A stretch of 64,000 nucleotides of DNA from Candidatus Accumulibacter cognatus. Its GTDB lineage: Bacteria; Pseudomonadota; Gammaproteobacteria; Burkholderiales; Rhodocyclaceae. The stretch is from positions 4,756,748 through 4,820,747 of the forward strand of contig CP058708.1 in assembly GCA_013414765.1 (NCBI GenBank). The letters are read 5' to 3'. Under the pieces are notes generated by a model. The model saw nothing but the letters and a program-made list of their open reading frames with translations. It was not told where the DNA came from and ran no database searches. This document shows positions 18,156 through 27,358 of the stretch, piece by piece; position 1 is the first letter of the stretch; every line of letters starts with the position of its first letter. The translations under genes were made by a program, and so were the position numbers.

Positions 18156-19716
18156 AGCCCGGCGTTGGCGCGGCTTTGGCGCCGCCTGCCTGGGAGCCAC
18201 GGGGGTCGTCGGCTTTGCACCGCTTGGCTGGTTTCCGGTCAACTGGTTGAGCCTCGGCGGCCTGTTTGCTCTGCTGTGTATCGAGATTGACGGCTGCAGC
18301 GGCGACCGGCGCGCCCGGTACGGTGCGCTGATCGCCGCCGCCTATGGCCTCGGCCTGTTTCTGGCCGGCGTCTCGTGGGTCTATGTCAGCCTGAGCGTTT
18401 TTGGCGGCATGCCGGCAGCCGTGGCGGGCCTGGCTACCGTGCTCTTCTGCCTTGTCCTGGCGGTCTTCCCGGCACTGGCCGGGGCGCTGTTCGTTGGCTT
18501 CGCCGTTACCGGCTGGTGGCGGCGCAGCCTGCTCTTTGCCAGCCTGTGGATGCTTGCCGAATGCTTGCGTGCCTGGGCTTTTACCGGATTCCCCTGGCTG
18601 GCAGCCGGCTATTCGCAAACGCCACCGAGTCCGCTCGCCGGCTATGCCGCGCTGCTCGGCGTCCATGGAGTCTCGTTTTTTTCAGCGCTGCTCGGCGCAC
18701 TGATCTTCGAGGTCAGCCGGCACTGCTTATTCACCAGGCCCTGCAACACGCAGGGCTGGCTGTGCAGGTGTCCGGCACTGCCGCTGCTCGCTGGCGCAGC
18801 AATTCTCGTCACCGGCGACCGACTGCGTGACCTCCGCTGGACAGAGGTGACGGGCGAGCCGCTGTCGGTGGCCTTGCTGCAGGGAAACGTGGCGCAGGAA
18901 ATGAAATGGCGACCCGAACGGTTCTTTGATTCGCTGCGCACCTATTACCGGCTGGCACAGGAGCATCCGGCGCAACTCACGGTGCTGCCCGAAACCGCCC
19001 TGCCGGCTTTCCTCGATCAGGTTCCCGCCGAGTATCTCGACGCGCTGCAAAAACTGGCGCTGCGCCAGCACGGCGACCTGCTGCTGGGAATCGCTGTCGC
19101 CGACGGCAAGCAGTATTTCAATTCGGCGCTGAGCCTTGGCGCATCTGGCCAGCAGCACTACAACAAGGTTCATCTGGTGCCTTTCGGCGAGTTCGTACCG
19201 CCCGGTTTTGCTTGGTTCATGGCCATGGCCAACATCCCTATGTCCAACTTCACCGCCGGTTCGCCGGGACAGCCGCCGCTGCGCCTGGCCGGCCAGCGCG
19301 TCGGGGTGAACATCTGTTACGAAGACGTCTTTGGCGAGGAGATCATCACTGCGCTGCCGGCCGCAACGCTGCTGATCAATATCTCCAATGTTGCCTGGTT
19401 CGGCGATTCTCTTGCGCCGGCGCAACACCTGCAGATCGCCCGCATGCGCGCCCTCGAGACCGGCCGCATGATGCTGCGCGCCACCAACACCGGCATGACG
19501 GCGATCGTAGACGTAGACGGTCGCGTGCTCTCGTCGCTGCCTCCCTTCTCCCGCGGCGCGCTGGTCGGCGAAGTGCGCGGCCATACCGGTGCCACCCCCT
19601 ATGTGCGCTGGGGTCACTGGCCAGCGATCGTTGGCACCTTGTTGCTGATCGCCCTCCTCGGCCGCCACCGGGCGATGCCGCGGAAGCAGGTTCTTGTCCA
19701 GCGAGAAACCAAGTAA
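18145..19716 (+). CDS. lnt: apolipoprotein N-acyltransferase (non-canonical start codon)
   Basis: An inner-membrane enzyme that adds the third acyl chain to lipoproteins. Several membrane helices come first (FAPLGWFPVNWLSLGGLFAL, SWVYVSLSVFGGMPAA, LAECLRAWAFTGFPWLAAGY), then the periplasmic nitrilase-like domain with Glu in LTVLPETALPAF, Lys in YNKVHLVPFGEFVPP and Cys in VGVNICYEDVFGEE, and a last helix. After an in-frame TAG at 18115 there is no ATG, GTG or TTG until 18247, and starting there would remove the first helix. AGAGG at 18131-18135 points to ATT 18142 or CTG 18145/18148; CTG 18145 gives 523 residues, the usual length. A sequencing error or frameshift cannot be excluded. It overlaps ybeX by 11 bases. 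Confidence 0.9.
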   Translation: MLNKARRWRGFGAACLGATGVVGFAPLGWFPVNWLSLGGLFALLCIEIDGCSGDRRARYGALIAAAYGLGLFLAGVSWVYVSLSVFGGMPAAVAGLATVLFCLVLAVFPALAGALFVGFAVTGWWRRSLLFASLWMLAECLRAWAFTGFPWLAAGYSQTPPSPLAGYAALLGVHGVSFFSALLGALIFEVSRHCLFTRPCNTQGWLCRCPALPLLAGAAILVTGDRLRDLRWTEVTGEPLSVALLQGNVAQEMKWRPERFFDSLRTYYRLAQEHPAQLTVLPETALPAFLDQVPAEYLDALQKLALRQHGDLLLGIAVADGKQYFNSALSLGASGQQHYNKVHLVPFGEFVPPGFAWFMAMANIPMSNFTAGSPGQPPLRLAGQRVGVNICYEDVFGEEIITALPAATLLINISNVAWFGDSLAPAQHLQIARMRALETGRMMLRATNTGMTAIVDVDGRVLSSLPPFSRGALVGEVRGHTGATPYVRWGHWPAIVGTLLLIALLGRHRAMPRKQVLVQRETK

Positions 19717-19749
19717 AATCGCGTTTTCGCTTTTTCCCGAAGTTCTCCC

Positions 19750-20655
19750 ATGCCCACGTTTCAGGAAGTGATACTGCGTCTCCAGGATTTCTGGAACCAG
19801 CAGGGTTGCGCGCTGCTGCAGCCCTACGACATCGAAGTCGGTGCCGGAACCTTTCATACCGCCACCTTCCTGCGCGCGATTGGCCCCGAGCCGTGGAATG
19901 CGGCTTATGTCCAGCCGTCGCGGCGGCCCAAGGACGGGCGCTACGGCGAGAATCCGAACCGCCTGCAGCATTACTACCAGTATCAGGTAGTGCTCAAGCC
20001 CTCGCCGGACAACATCCAGGACCTCTATCTCGACTCGCTGCGTGCGCTCGGAATCGATACCGCCCAGCACGACGTCCGTTTCGTCGAGGATGATTGGGAA
20101 AGCCCGACCCTCGGCGCCTGGGGACTCGGTTGGGAAGTCTGGCTTGACGGCATGGAGGTGACGCAGTTCACTTATTTTCAGGAAGTCGGCTCGCTTGCTT
20201 GCAAACCGGTCCTCGGCGAGATCACTTACGGCATCGAACGCCTGGCGATGTATCTGCAAGGAGTGGAAAACGTTTTCGATCTGGTCTGGGCAGAGGGGCC
20301 AGGCTATCGGGTGAGCTACGGTGACGTCTATCACCAGAACGAGGTCGAACAGTCGAAGTACAACTTCGAGCATTCCAACGTCGAGATGCTGTTCCGTCAT
20401 TTCGCCGAGCACGAATCCGAAGCCCGGCGCCTGATCGCTGCCGGCCTGGCACTTCCAGGCTACGAAATGGTGATGAAGTGCTCGCACACCTTCAATCTTC
20501 TGGATGCGCGCGGCGCCATTTCGGTAACCGAACGTGCGGCCTACATCGGCCGTGTGCGCGCCCTGGCGCGCGAAGTCGCCCAGGCTTACCATGATTCCCG
20601 TCAGGCCCTCGGCTTCCCGATGTGCAAGGTGGCCGCTGGCACTGGGGTACGATGA
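19750..20655 (+). CDS. glyQ: glycyl-tRNA synthetase alpha subunit
   Basis: A 301-residue catalytic subunit of the bacterial alpha2-beta2 glycyl-tRNA synthetase, charging tRNA-Gly. It begins [20 protein letters not shown] and contains [39 protein letters not shown] and the class II motif 2-like [11 protein letters not shown], followed by [20 protein letters not shown]-type sequence. Length is standard. It lies 33 bases after lnt and two bases before glyS; the three genes are likely one transcript. Confidence 0.97.
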   Translation: MPTFQEVILRLQDFWNQQGCALLQPYDIEVGAGTFHTATFLRAIGPEPWNAAYVQPSRRPKDGRYGENPNRLQHYYQYQVVLKPSPDNIQDLYLDSLRALGIDTAQHDVRFVEDDWESPTLGAWGLGWEVWLDGMEVTQFTYFQEVGSLACKPVLGEITYGIERLAMYLQGVENVFDLVWAEGPGYRVSYGDVYHQNEVEQSKYNFEHSNVEMLFRHFAEHESEARRLIAAGLALPGYEMVMKCSHTFNLLDARGAISVTERAAYIGRVRALAREVAQAYHDSRQALGFPMCKVAAGTGVR

Positions 20656-20656
20656 C

Positions 20657-22729
20657 ATGAACGATACCATCCTGATCGAGCTGCGCAGCGAGGAACTGCC
20701 ACCGAAATCACTCAAGTCGCTGTCCGAAGCGTTCGCCGAAGCTGTTTTTTCTGCGCTCAGGGCACAGGAGTTCACGACCCCGGACAGCCGCTGCACCGCT
20801 TACGCCACCCCGCGCCGCCTGGCGCTGACCATCACTGGAATCGCCGCCTGCCAGCCTGACCGCGTGCTGGAGAAAAAGGGCCCCGGCGTTGCCGGTGGGC
20901 TCGACGCCGCAGGCAAACCGACCAAGGCACTCGAAGGCTTCATGCGCTCAGCCGGGGTGCGTTTCGAGCAACTTGCGACAACGACCGACAGCAAAGGGGA
21001 ATACTTTGTCGCCCGGCGCGAAAAAAAGGGCGAGGAACTCGCGCTGCATCTGGCCGATATCGTTTCCCAGTCGCTCCGGAAGCTGCCAATCCCGAAATTG
21101 ATGCACTGGGGAGATTCCGAACACCAGTTCGTTCGCCCCGTACATGGCCTGATCCTCCTGCACGGCCAGCACGTCGTTGCCGGAGAAGTCCTCGGGCTGC
21201 ACAGCGGCCGGACGACGCAGGGCCATCGCTTCCTGTCGAGCGGCGAAATCGCCATCGATCATCCTGACGAGTATGTCGCCAGACTGGCTGCGGGCAAGGT
21301 CATCGTCGACTTCTCCAAACGGCGGGCAAAGATCGCCGCGCTGCTCGACGCCGCTGCCGGCAAGCTTGATGCCCGCATCCATCCGGCCGACGGCCTGCTT
21401 GATGAGGTGACGTCGCTGGTCGAATGGCCGGAGGTTTATGTCGGCGAGTTCGAAGCCGAATACCTCGAGGTGCCGCAGGAATGCCTGATTCTGACCATGC
21501 AGCAGAACCAGAAATACTTCCCGCTGCTCGATGGCCAGGGCAGGCTGCTCAACAAGTTCCTGATCGTCTCCAACATGCAGGTCGCTGACCCGGTCCACAT
21601 CATCTGCGGCAACGAACGTGTCGTGCGCCCTCGCCTCTCGGATGCCCGCTTCTTCTACGATCAGGACCGCAAGAATGGCTTTGCCACTCGCGTCACGTCT
21701 CTCGGCTCGGTGGTCTATCACCACAAGCTCGGCTCGCTCGGCGACCGCGCGCAGCGAATGGGGCGCATCGCCCGCAGCATTGCCGAAAGACTCGGTGCCG
21801 AGGCCCACCTCGCCGAACGGGCGGCGCTGTTCGCCAAGATCGATCTGTTGACCGACATGGTGGGCGAATTCCCGGAACTGCAGGGAATCATGGGCCGCTA
21901 TTACCTGCTGCACGAAGGGGGTTTGCCGGTAGTTGCCGACGCTATCGAACAGCATTACCGGCCGCGCTTTGCCGGCGATGCCCTGCCTGCCGGCAACATT
22001 GCCTGTGCCGCCGCGTTGGCCGACAAGCTGGATTCGCTGGTCGGATTCTTCGGGATCGGGCAGTTACCGACTGGCGACAAGGACCCCTTCGGTCTGCGGC
22101 GTGCCGCCCTCGGGGTACTGCGCATCCTGATGGAAACGCCGCTGCCTCTCGACCTCGGTGAACTGATCAAGGACTCGCAAGCGGAGCTGGCCAAACAGGG
22201 AATCCAGCTCGCCACCGTCGACGAACCCTTGCTCGCCTTCATCCATGACCGTCTGCGTGGTCTCTTGAAGGACGCCGGGCATGCGCCCGACGTCATCGAA
22301 GCGGTGCTCGCGCAAGGACCGACGCGCATCGATCTGGTACCCGCCAGGCTGGCGGCGGTGCGCGAGTTCCTGCAGCTTCCCGAGTCGCTGGCGCTGGCGG
22401 CAGCCAACAAGCGCATCGGCAACATTCTGAAAAAAGCCGAGCAGAATCTGCCCGAGCCAGACATCGCGCTGCTCGAGGAAGCCGCCGAGAAAGCCCTGTT
22501 CGAGCGGGTGCTGTTGATTGCGCCACTGGTCAGGTCGCATGTCGCCAACGAGGACTATGCCGATGCGCTCAAGGTCCTCGCCTCGGTGCGCTGTGAGGTC
22601 GACCGCTTTTTCGACGAAGTGATGGTGAACGTGCACGAACCGCTGCTGCGCAATAACCGCCTGGGCCTGCTGAGAGCACTTTTCGACCTGCTCAATGCGG
22701 TCGCCGACATCTCGAAGCTGATCGTATGA
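20657..22729 (+). CDS. glyS: glycyl-tRNA synthetase beta subunit
   Basis: A 690-residue subunit needed for tRNA binding by the heterotetrameric glycyl-tRNA synthetase. It begins MNDTILIELRSEELPPKSL, has ATPRRLALTITG, the HD-like and editing-like central region, and near the end an anticodon-binding DALR-type helix bundle with FDEVMVNVHEPLLRNNRLGL. The ATG at 20657 follows the glyQ stop by one base; longer reading in the same frame upstream overlaps glyQ and has no similarity. Length is standard. It overlaps gmhB by four bases. Confidence 0.97.
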   Translation: MNDTILIELRSEELPPKSLKSLSEAFAEAVFSALRAQEFTTPDSRCTAYATPRRLALTITGIAACQPDRVLEKKGPGVAGGLDAAGKPTKALEGFMRSAGVRFEQLATTTDSKGEYFVARREKKGEELALHLADIVSQSLRKLPIPKLMHWGDSEHQFVRPVHGLILLHGQHVVAGEVLGLHSGRTTQGHRFLSSGEIAIDHPDEYVARLAAGKVIVDFSKRRAKIAALLDAAAGKLDARIHPADGLLDEVTSLVEWPEVYVGEFEAEYLEVPQECLILTMQQNQKYFPLLDGQGRLLNKFLIVSNMQVADPVHIICGNERVVRPRLSDARFFYDQDRKNGFATRVTSLGSVVYHHKLGSLGDRAQRMGRIARSIAERLGAEAHLAERAALFAKIDLLTDMVGEFPELQGIMGRYYLLHEGGLPVVADAIEQHYRPRFAGDALPAGNIACAAALADKLDSLVGFFGIGQLPTGDKDPFGLRRAALGVLRILMETPLPLDLGELIKDSQAELAKQGIQLATVDEPLLAFIHDRLRGLLKDAGHAPDVIEAVLAQGPTRIDLVPARLAAVREFLQLPESLALAAANKRIGNILKKAEQNLPEPDIALLEEAAEKALFERVLLIAPLVRSHVANEDYADALKVLASVRCEVDRFFDEVMVNVHEPLLRNNRLGLLRALFDLLNAVADISKLIV

Positions 22730-23262
22730 AGATCGTCATTCTCGACCGTGACGGCGTCATCAACTACGATTCGAAACAGTTCATCAAGTCGCCGGCAGAG
22801 TGGCGTCCCATTCCCGGCAGCATCGAAGCCATCGCCAAACTCAACCAGGCCGGCTATCGCGTGGTCGTGGCGACCAACCAATCCGGTATTGGACGCGGAC
22901 TGTTCGACATGGATACGCTCAATGCCATCCATGACAAGATGCACCGCGCTGTACAGGCGGCCGGAGGACGCATCGACGCTATCTTCTATTGTCCGCACTC
23001 GATCGATGCCGATTGCCATTGCCGGAAACCAAAAACCGGCATGTTCGAACGTATTGCCCATTGCTTCAACGTCGATCTGGAAGGCGTACCAGCGATCGGC
23101 GATTCACTGCGCGACCTGCAGGCCGCCGTCGCGGTAGGGGCGAAACCGCTGCTGGTGATGACCGGCAAAGGAACACTGACGCATACCGAAGGGGGTCTTC
23201 CGGAAGGTACGCTGATATTCCCTGATCTTGCCGCGGCAGCCAACCACATCCTGATTTCATGA
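22726..23262 (+). CDS. gmhB: D-glycero-beta-D-manno-heptose 1,7-bisphosphate 7-phosphatase
   Basis: A 178-residue HAD-superfamily phosphatase supplying ADP-heptose for the lipopolysaccharide core. The nucleophile motif is ILDRDGVINYDS (Asp7 and Asp9), then VVVATNQSGIGRG, the zinc-binding loop CPHSIDADCHCRKPKTGM and the Mg-binding IGDSLRDLQAA. It is in the family's usual size range. The start overlaps glyS by four bases and its stop overlaps the acyltransferase gene by four bases, so this is a tightly packed operon. Confidence 0.93.
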   Translation: MKIVILDRDGVINYDSKQFIKSPAEWRPIPGSIEAIAKLNQAGYRVVVATNQSGIGRGLFDMDTLNAIHDKMHRAVQAAGGRIDAIFYCPHSIDADCHCRKPKTGMFERIAHCFNVDLEGVPAIGDSLRDLQAAVAVGAKPLLVMTGKGTLTHTEGGLPEGTLIFPDLAAAANHILIS

Positions 23263-24014
23263 TGGAAGCCTTGCGCACGGCGCTGTTCCTGTTGCTGGTC
23301 AGTCTGTTGACGATTCCCTTTGGGGTGCTCGTTTCACTGGCGGTATTTTTTCCGATGCCAGCGCGTTACCGCATCATCGCAATCTGGCGGAGGGGTTTCA
23401 TGGCCCTCTGCCATTACGTGCTCGGCATCCGCTACAGAGTGCTCGGCCGCGAGAACATCCCGGCCGAGCCTTCGGTGGTGCTCGCCAAACATCAGTCGGC
23501 CTGGGAAACGGTCGGGCTGCAGGAGGTCTTTCCACCGCTGGTCTTCGTGCTCAAGAAGGAACTGTTGCGGGTGCCCTTCTTTGGCTGGGGACTGGCAGCG
23601 ATGAAGATGATCTCGATCGATCGGGCGGCGGCCAAGGATGCGCTCAAGCAGGTCTTTGATCAGGGGCGTGAACGCCTGGCGGCCGGCTACTGGGTGGTGA
23701 TCTTCCCCGAAGGAACGCGCGTTGCCCCCGGCGAAACCGAACGTTACAAGCCTGGCGGCGCGCATCTGGCGGTGCGCAGCGCTGCCAAGGTCGTTCCGGT
23801 GGCACACAACGCCGGGGAAGTCTGGAAAAAGGGCCGCTTCGCGATTTCCCCCGGTCTGATCACCATCAGTATCGGCCCGGCGATCGATCCCGCCGGCAAG
23901 ACTGCGGTGAAGATCAACGCCCTGGCCTCGGCCTGGATCGAAGCCGAAATGCGGCGTCTCTCACCGCATCGTTATCGCGCTGCCGATGCTGCTGATGCCG
24001 TTGCCGCAGTCTGA
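23259..24014 (+). CDS. plsC: 1-acyl-sn-glycerol-3-phosphate acyltransferase
   Basis: A 251-residue membrane-associated PlsC-type enzyme that acylates lysophosphatidic acid or a related acceptor. One N-terminal membrane helix (LFLLLVSLLTIPFGVLVSLA) is followed by the catalytic motif KHQSAWETVGLQ, an H-x4-E form seen in this betaproteobacterial group, and by FPEGTRVAPGE for glycerol-phosphate binding. The position after glyS and gmhB is common in betaproteobacteria. It overlaps both neighbours, the downstream one by 29 bases. Acceptor specificity is inferred from the family. Confidence 0.9.
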   Translation: MMEALRTALFLLLVSLLTIPFGVLVSLAVFFPMPARYRIIAIWRRGFMALCHYVLGIRYRVLGRENIPAEPSVVLAKHQSAWETVGLQEVFPPLVFVLKKELLRVPFFGWGLAAMKMISIDRAAAKDALKQVFDQGRERLAAGYWVVIFPEGTRVAPGETERYKPGGAHLAVRSAAKVVPVAHNAGEVWKKGRFAISPGLITISIGPAIDPAGKTAVKINALASAWIEAEMRRLSPHRYRAADAADAVAAV

Positions 24015-24759
24015 ACCGCCACGATCCGGCGAGCGGCCGCTGGCGGCCGGCGAAATCTCGCGCAGCATTGCACTCGGCGACCGCCCGGTCAGCTATGTCC
24101 TGCGTCGGAGCAGGCGCCACACCATCGGACTGTCGATCGATCAGCAGGGTCTACGTGTCGGCGCCCCCGAGCGCGTCTCGCTGCGTGAAGTCGAGTCGCT
24201 GATCCGTCAGCATGGTGAATGGATCGGCAGGAAACTCGACGAATGGCAGAACCGCCGCCTGCCGGAACGGCTGCAGATCGTCGATGGCGCGCAACTGCCG
24301 CTGCTCGGACACCCGCTCAGCATCCACCTGGCGGTCGGCGCCAATCGCATCGTCTGGAACCTGCAGGCTTCCGAGCGGGCACTGACGCTGTGCCTGCGCT
24401 CGCCGGTCGAGGCGCCGCGGCTGCTCGAAAAAGCACTGCGCGAACGAGCGCGGTTGCTGTTCAGCGAACGGATCGACCATTACCTGCCACAGCTTGGCGT
24501 TGCACGGCCGCCGCTCTCGCTGTCGGCAGCGCGCACGCGCTGGGGCAGTTGCAGCCTGCGCAGCGGCATTCGCCTGAACTGGCGACTGATCCACTTTGCG
24601 CCGCCGCTGATCGACTACGTGGTGGTCCATGAACTCGCGCACCTGTGCGAAATGAACCACAGCGAACGCTTCTGGTCGATCGTCGCAGCGCTGTACCCCG
24701 ATTACCGAAGCGCGCGCGCAGAACTCAAGCGCTGCGCGACGAATTGCCCACACTGGTGA
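23986..24759 (+). CDS. YgjP-like metal-dependent hydrolase (DUF45, SprT-like fold)
   Basis: A protein of up to 257 residues ending in a zinc-metallopeptidase helix: VVVHELAHLCEMNHSERFW, where HELAH and the later His are the metal and catalytic residues. Upstream lie RSRRHTIGLSID and SAARTRWGSCS, both typical of the YgjP/DUF45 family, which is thought to be peptidase-like with unproven substrates. The start used here, 23986, overlaps plsC; an ATG at 23995 (MPLPQSEPP) would also do. It precedes gloA by nine bases on the same strand. Confidence 0.88.
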   Translation: MLLMPLPQSEPPRSGERPLAAGEISRSIALGDRPVSYVLRRSRRHTIGLSIDQQGLRVGAPERVSLREVESLIRQHGEWIGRKLDEWQNRRLPERLQIVDGAQLPLLGHPLSIHLAVGANRIVWNLQASERALTLCLRSPVEAPRLLEKALRERARLLFSERIDHYLPQLGVARPPLSLSAARTRWGSCSLRSGIRLNWRLIHFAPPLIDYVVVHELAHLCEMNHSERFWSIVAALYPDYRSARAELKRCATNCPHW

Positions 24760-24768
24760 GGAGATGAG

Positions 24769-25161
24769 ATGAGGATTTTGCATACGATGTTGCGGGTTGG
24801 CGATCTCGATCGCTCTTTGGCCTTTTACACCGAAGTTCTCGGCATGCGCGAGTTGCGCCGTCAGGATTACCCTGGCGGTCGCTTCACGCTGGCTTTCGTC
24901 GGTTACGGTCTGGAATCGGAAGGCGCGGTCCTGGAACTGACGCACAACTGGGATACGCCCTCGTACGACATCGGCAATGGCTTCGGGCATGTAGCCATCG
25001 AGGTTCCCGACGCCTACGCCGCTTGCGAGCAAATCAAGAAGCGTGGCGGCAAGGTGGTGCGCGAAGCTGGTCCGATGAAACACGGCACGACGGTGATCGC
25101 CTTCGTCGAAGACCCCGATGGCTACAAGATTGAGCTGATCCAGAAGAAGACCCATGCCTAA
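24769..25161 (+). CDS. gloA: lactoylglutathione lyase (glyoxalase I)
   Basis: A 130-residue metalloenzyme that isomerises the methylglyoxal-glutathione adduct to lactoylglutathione in the cytoplasm. The four metal ligands of the Ni-type bacterial enzyme are in place: His5, Glu56, His74 and Glu122. The opening [20 protein letters not shown] and the late [12 protein letters not shown] are typical. A GAGATGAG purine run precedes the ATG. It is the last gene of the ybeX-led run, and its stop overlaps the end of the convergent GH13 gene by four bases. Confidence 0.96.
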   Translation: MRILHTMLRVGDLDRSLAFYTEVLGMRELRRQDYPGGRFTLAFVGYGLESEGAVLELTHNWDTPSYDIGNGFGHVAIEVPDAYAACEQIKKRGGKVVREAGPMKHGTTVIAFVEDPDGYKIELIQKKTHA

Positions 25162-27116
25162 GGCAAGACGTCGCCTGGATCGGGTTGCGGATGGTTTGCC
25201 AGGACCAGGACTTCCGAAGGCGGCAAATTGCGTATCTCGACAAAGGCCATACCGCCACTGCTCCGCTTCACCACCAGGCTTGAACCTACCGGGTGCGCTC
25301 CGGACGCCAGCGGGCAGCCAGCCTGCGCGGTGTTCAGCACCACCTGCAGCAGCGAACCGGATGGGCTGAGCGAAGCGTCTACCAGAACGTCGGCGCCACG
25401 TGCGTCCGTGCCATGGCCATTGACGACGCAGAGCAACTCTTCGTCGTCGAGAATGCGCGACCAGGCGATCAGCTCGCCCGGCCCATAGACGTCGAATGCC
25501 CGTCCGAACAGGGAGATCGGGCGCAGGTACTGGCGACCGTGCCGCAGGCAAGGGTACTGCGCGCGTACCGCATTGATCGCGGCAATGCGGGTAAAGGCTG
25601 GGCCCTGTTCGTCGAAGCAGTGCTGGCCGGCGGTTCCGAACGGGCCAAAGCCAGGCAGGTCCGGGTCCAGGGCAGACTCCAGGCCGGCCCGCCCGCTCCG
25701 GAGCGGATGCGCCGGTCCGAACATGGCTTCGCGGAGATAACGATCCGAACCCTTCCACTCCGGCAGCCAAAAACGCTCTGCCGGCTCCGGCCCGGCCAGG
25801 CTCTGCTCGGTCCCGTAATAGATACACGGGATACCCAGCGTGAAGGCCTGCATGGCCACGCCGGCCGCGATCTGCTGCGGCGAAGCCGCCTCGCTCGAAA
25901 AGCGCAGTTTCTGACCGAATACATGGTCATGATCGTCGAGAATCGAAACATGCCGGTTGCCGAGATTGCGGTGCGAACCCATCCCCGCAGAAGCAGGGTT
26001 GAAACCGTCGAAGTAGGCATGCGGGTGCACCAGCCCCTTGGCGACGCCATTCAGCGTCGGGCGCATCTCGCCAATGTCGAGCGCGGCGTTCAGGTTACGG
26101 TCGAGAACATCGAGATAGCGGTCCTGGCTGTAGTCGCCGCCTGCCACCTCACCGACGAGAAAGAAATCATCCTTGCCGAGGTTGCTGGCGAATTCCTTGA
26201 TCGCGCCGCAGAAATTGCGCGCGTCTTCGAGTGAAACATGCTTCAGCGTATCGATCCGAAAGCCATCGCAGTCGCTCAGCGCAATCCAGTACTTGTAGCA
26301 TTGTGCCAGGTCACCAAGCACCGTGTTCTGGTCAAAATCTCGCAGCGTGATGAAATCGCTACGTTTGTGCTCGGCAAACGGGTCGTTGATGTCGCCGGCA
26401 CCCAGGCTGCCACTGCCGGCACGGGTGTAGCACTCGGGCGCCTGCAGTTCGCTCGGCCAGGCACCGTCTTCGGGACCGGCGATGGCGCCGACCGTCTGTC
26501 CCTGATCGCCGAGCCAGGCACCGAAGGCGTAACGTCCCTGTGTATAGTGGGGTGTCGATGTGCCTCCTGGTGTGCCCTCCGGATAAACCCAGTTGGAACC
26601 CGAGTGATTGAAAATGATGTCGAGGATGACCCGCAGTCCGGCCTGATGCGCTTCTGCCACCAAAGCGACCAGATCGGCGCGATTGCCAAAACGCGGGTCG
26701 ATGTCGAGGAAATCCTGGACACCGTAGCCATGATAGCTGTCGAGGTGCCCGCGCTGCTTGAAAACCGGGCTCAGCCACAGCGCCGTCACGCCGAGCCGTT
26801 TCAGGTACGTCAGTTGCGAGCGTACGCCCGACAGTGTTCCACCCTGCCAGCGATCGGCACCCGATGCCGCCCAGAGATCCCAGCGCCACGGTTGACCATT
26901 GGACTGAGCGGGCCGGGCAGCGGCCAACTGGTGCCGGTCGAGCAAGGGGCGCGTTGCTTCGGCGCCGTCACTGAAACGGTCAACCAGCAAAAAATACAGT
27001 ACTTGGTCTCGCCAGTCCGTCGGAGAGGGAAAATAAGCCTGCCGACGCGGCAGTTTGACATTGCGGCGGATACTGTCAGGCCGCGGACGATTGAGGGCCT
27101 GGTCGACGAATGGCAT
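25158..27116 (-). CDS. GH13 alpha-amylase family glycosidase
   Basis: A 652-residue enzyme with the (beta/alpha)8 catalytic barrel of GH13. The four conserved regions read [18 protein letters not shown] (nucleophile Asp), FLVGEVAG (acid/base Glu) and ILDDHDHV (transition-state Asp). A C-terminal beta domain starts about residue 560. There is no signal peptide, so it should act in the cytoplasm, probably on glycogen or maltodextrins, or as a trehalose- or sucrose-active relative; the exact reaction is not visible. The start at 27116 has AGGGAG upstream. It is divergent from the oxidoreductase operon. Accumulibacter-type organisms cycle glycogen, which would fit. Confidence 0.88.
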   Translation of the reverse strand: MPFVDQALNRPRPDSIRRNVKLPRRQAYFPSPTDWRDQVLYFLLVDRFSDGAEATRPLLDRHQLAAARPAQSNGQPWRWDLWAASGADRWQGGTLSGVRSQLTYLKRLGVTALWLSPVFKQRGHLDSYHGYGVQDFLDIDPRFGNRADLVALVAEAHQAGLRVILDIIFNHSGSNWVYPEGTPGGTSTPHYTQGRYAFGAWLGDQGQTVGAIAGPEDGAWPSELQAPECYTRAGSGSLGAGDINDPFAEHKRSDFITLRDFDQNTVLGDLAQCYKYWIALSDCDGFRIDTLKHVSLEDARNFCGAIKEFASNLGKDDFFLVGEVAGGDYSQDRYLDVLDRNLNAALDIGEMRPTLNGVAKGLVHPHAYFDGFNPASAGMGSHRNLGNRHVSILDDHDHVFGQKLRFSSEAASPQQIAAGVAMQAFTLGIPCIYYGTEQSLAGPEPAERFWLPEWKGSDRYLREAMFGPAHPLRSGRAGLESALDPDLPGFGPFGTAGQHCFDEQGPAFTRIAAINAVRAQYPCLRHGRQYLRPISLFGRAFDVYGPGELIAWSRILDDEELLCVVNGHGTDARGADVLVDASLSPSGSLLQVVLNTAQAGCPLASGAHPVGSSLVVKRSSGGMAFVEIRNLPPSEVLVLANHPQPDPGDVLP

Positions 27117-27274
27117 GATGTAGACTCCCTGAACAAGATGAACGAGAAGGATGATATGAGCAAGAACTTCATTAAATAGAATAGTTGGCCAGTTTTCAAG
27201 AGAACCTTGACGCGTATGCCGGCGAATGGGGCGCCAGGGTCTGGGCACAATTACACACTATTCAACCCTTTTCA

Positions 27275-27289
27275 GCGCTGCAGCAGCGC
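27275..27289. repeat. short inverted repeat between divergent genes
   Basis: GCGCTG and CAGCGC flank a CAG loop, 69 bases before the oxidoreductase operon's first codon. It could be an operator or a small hairpin; nothing shows which. Confidence 0.35.
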
Positions 27290-27358
27290 GCTAGTATGAC
27301 GGTTTTGGGGCCAGCGGCCGCGGCTCCTGACTTGTCCCGATGAAAGGATACGTTCTTC

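Noticed and set aside
18727-20796. A 689-codon open frame on the reverse strand over lnt and glyQ
   Set aside because: It lies opposite two well-recognised genes, has no family-like motifs, and long antisense frames are expected at this GC content.
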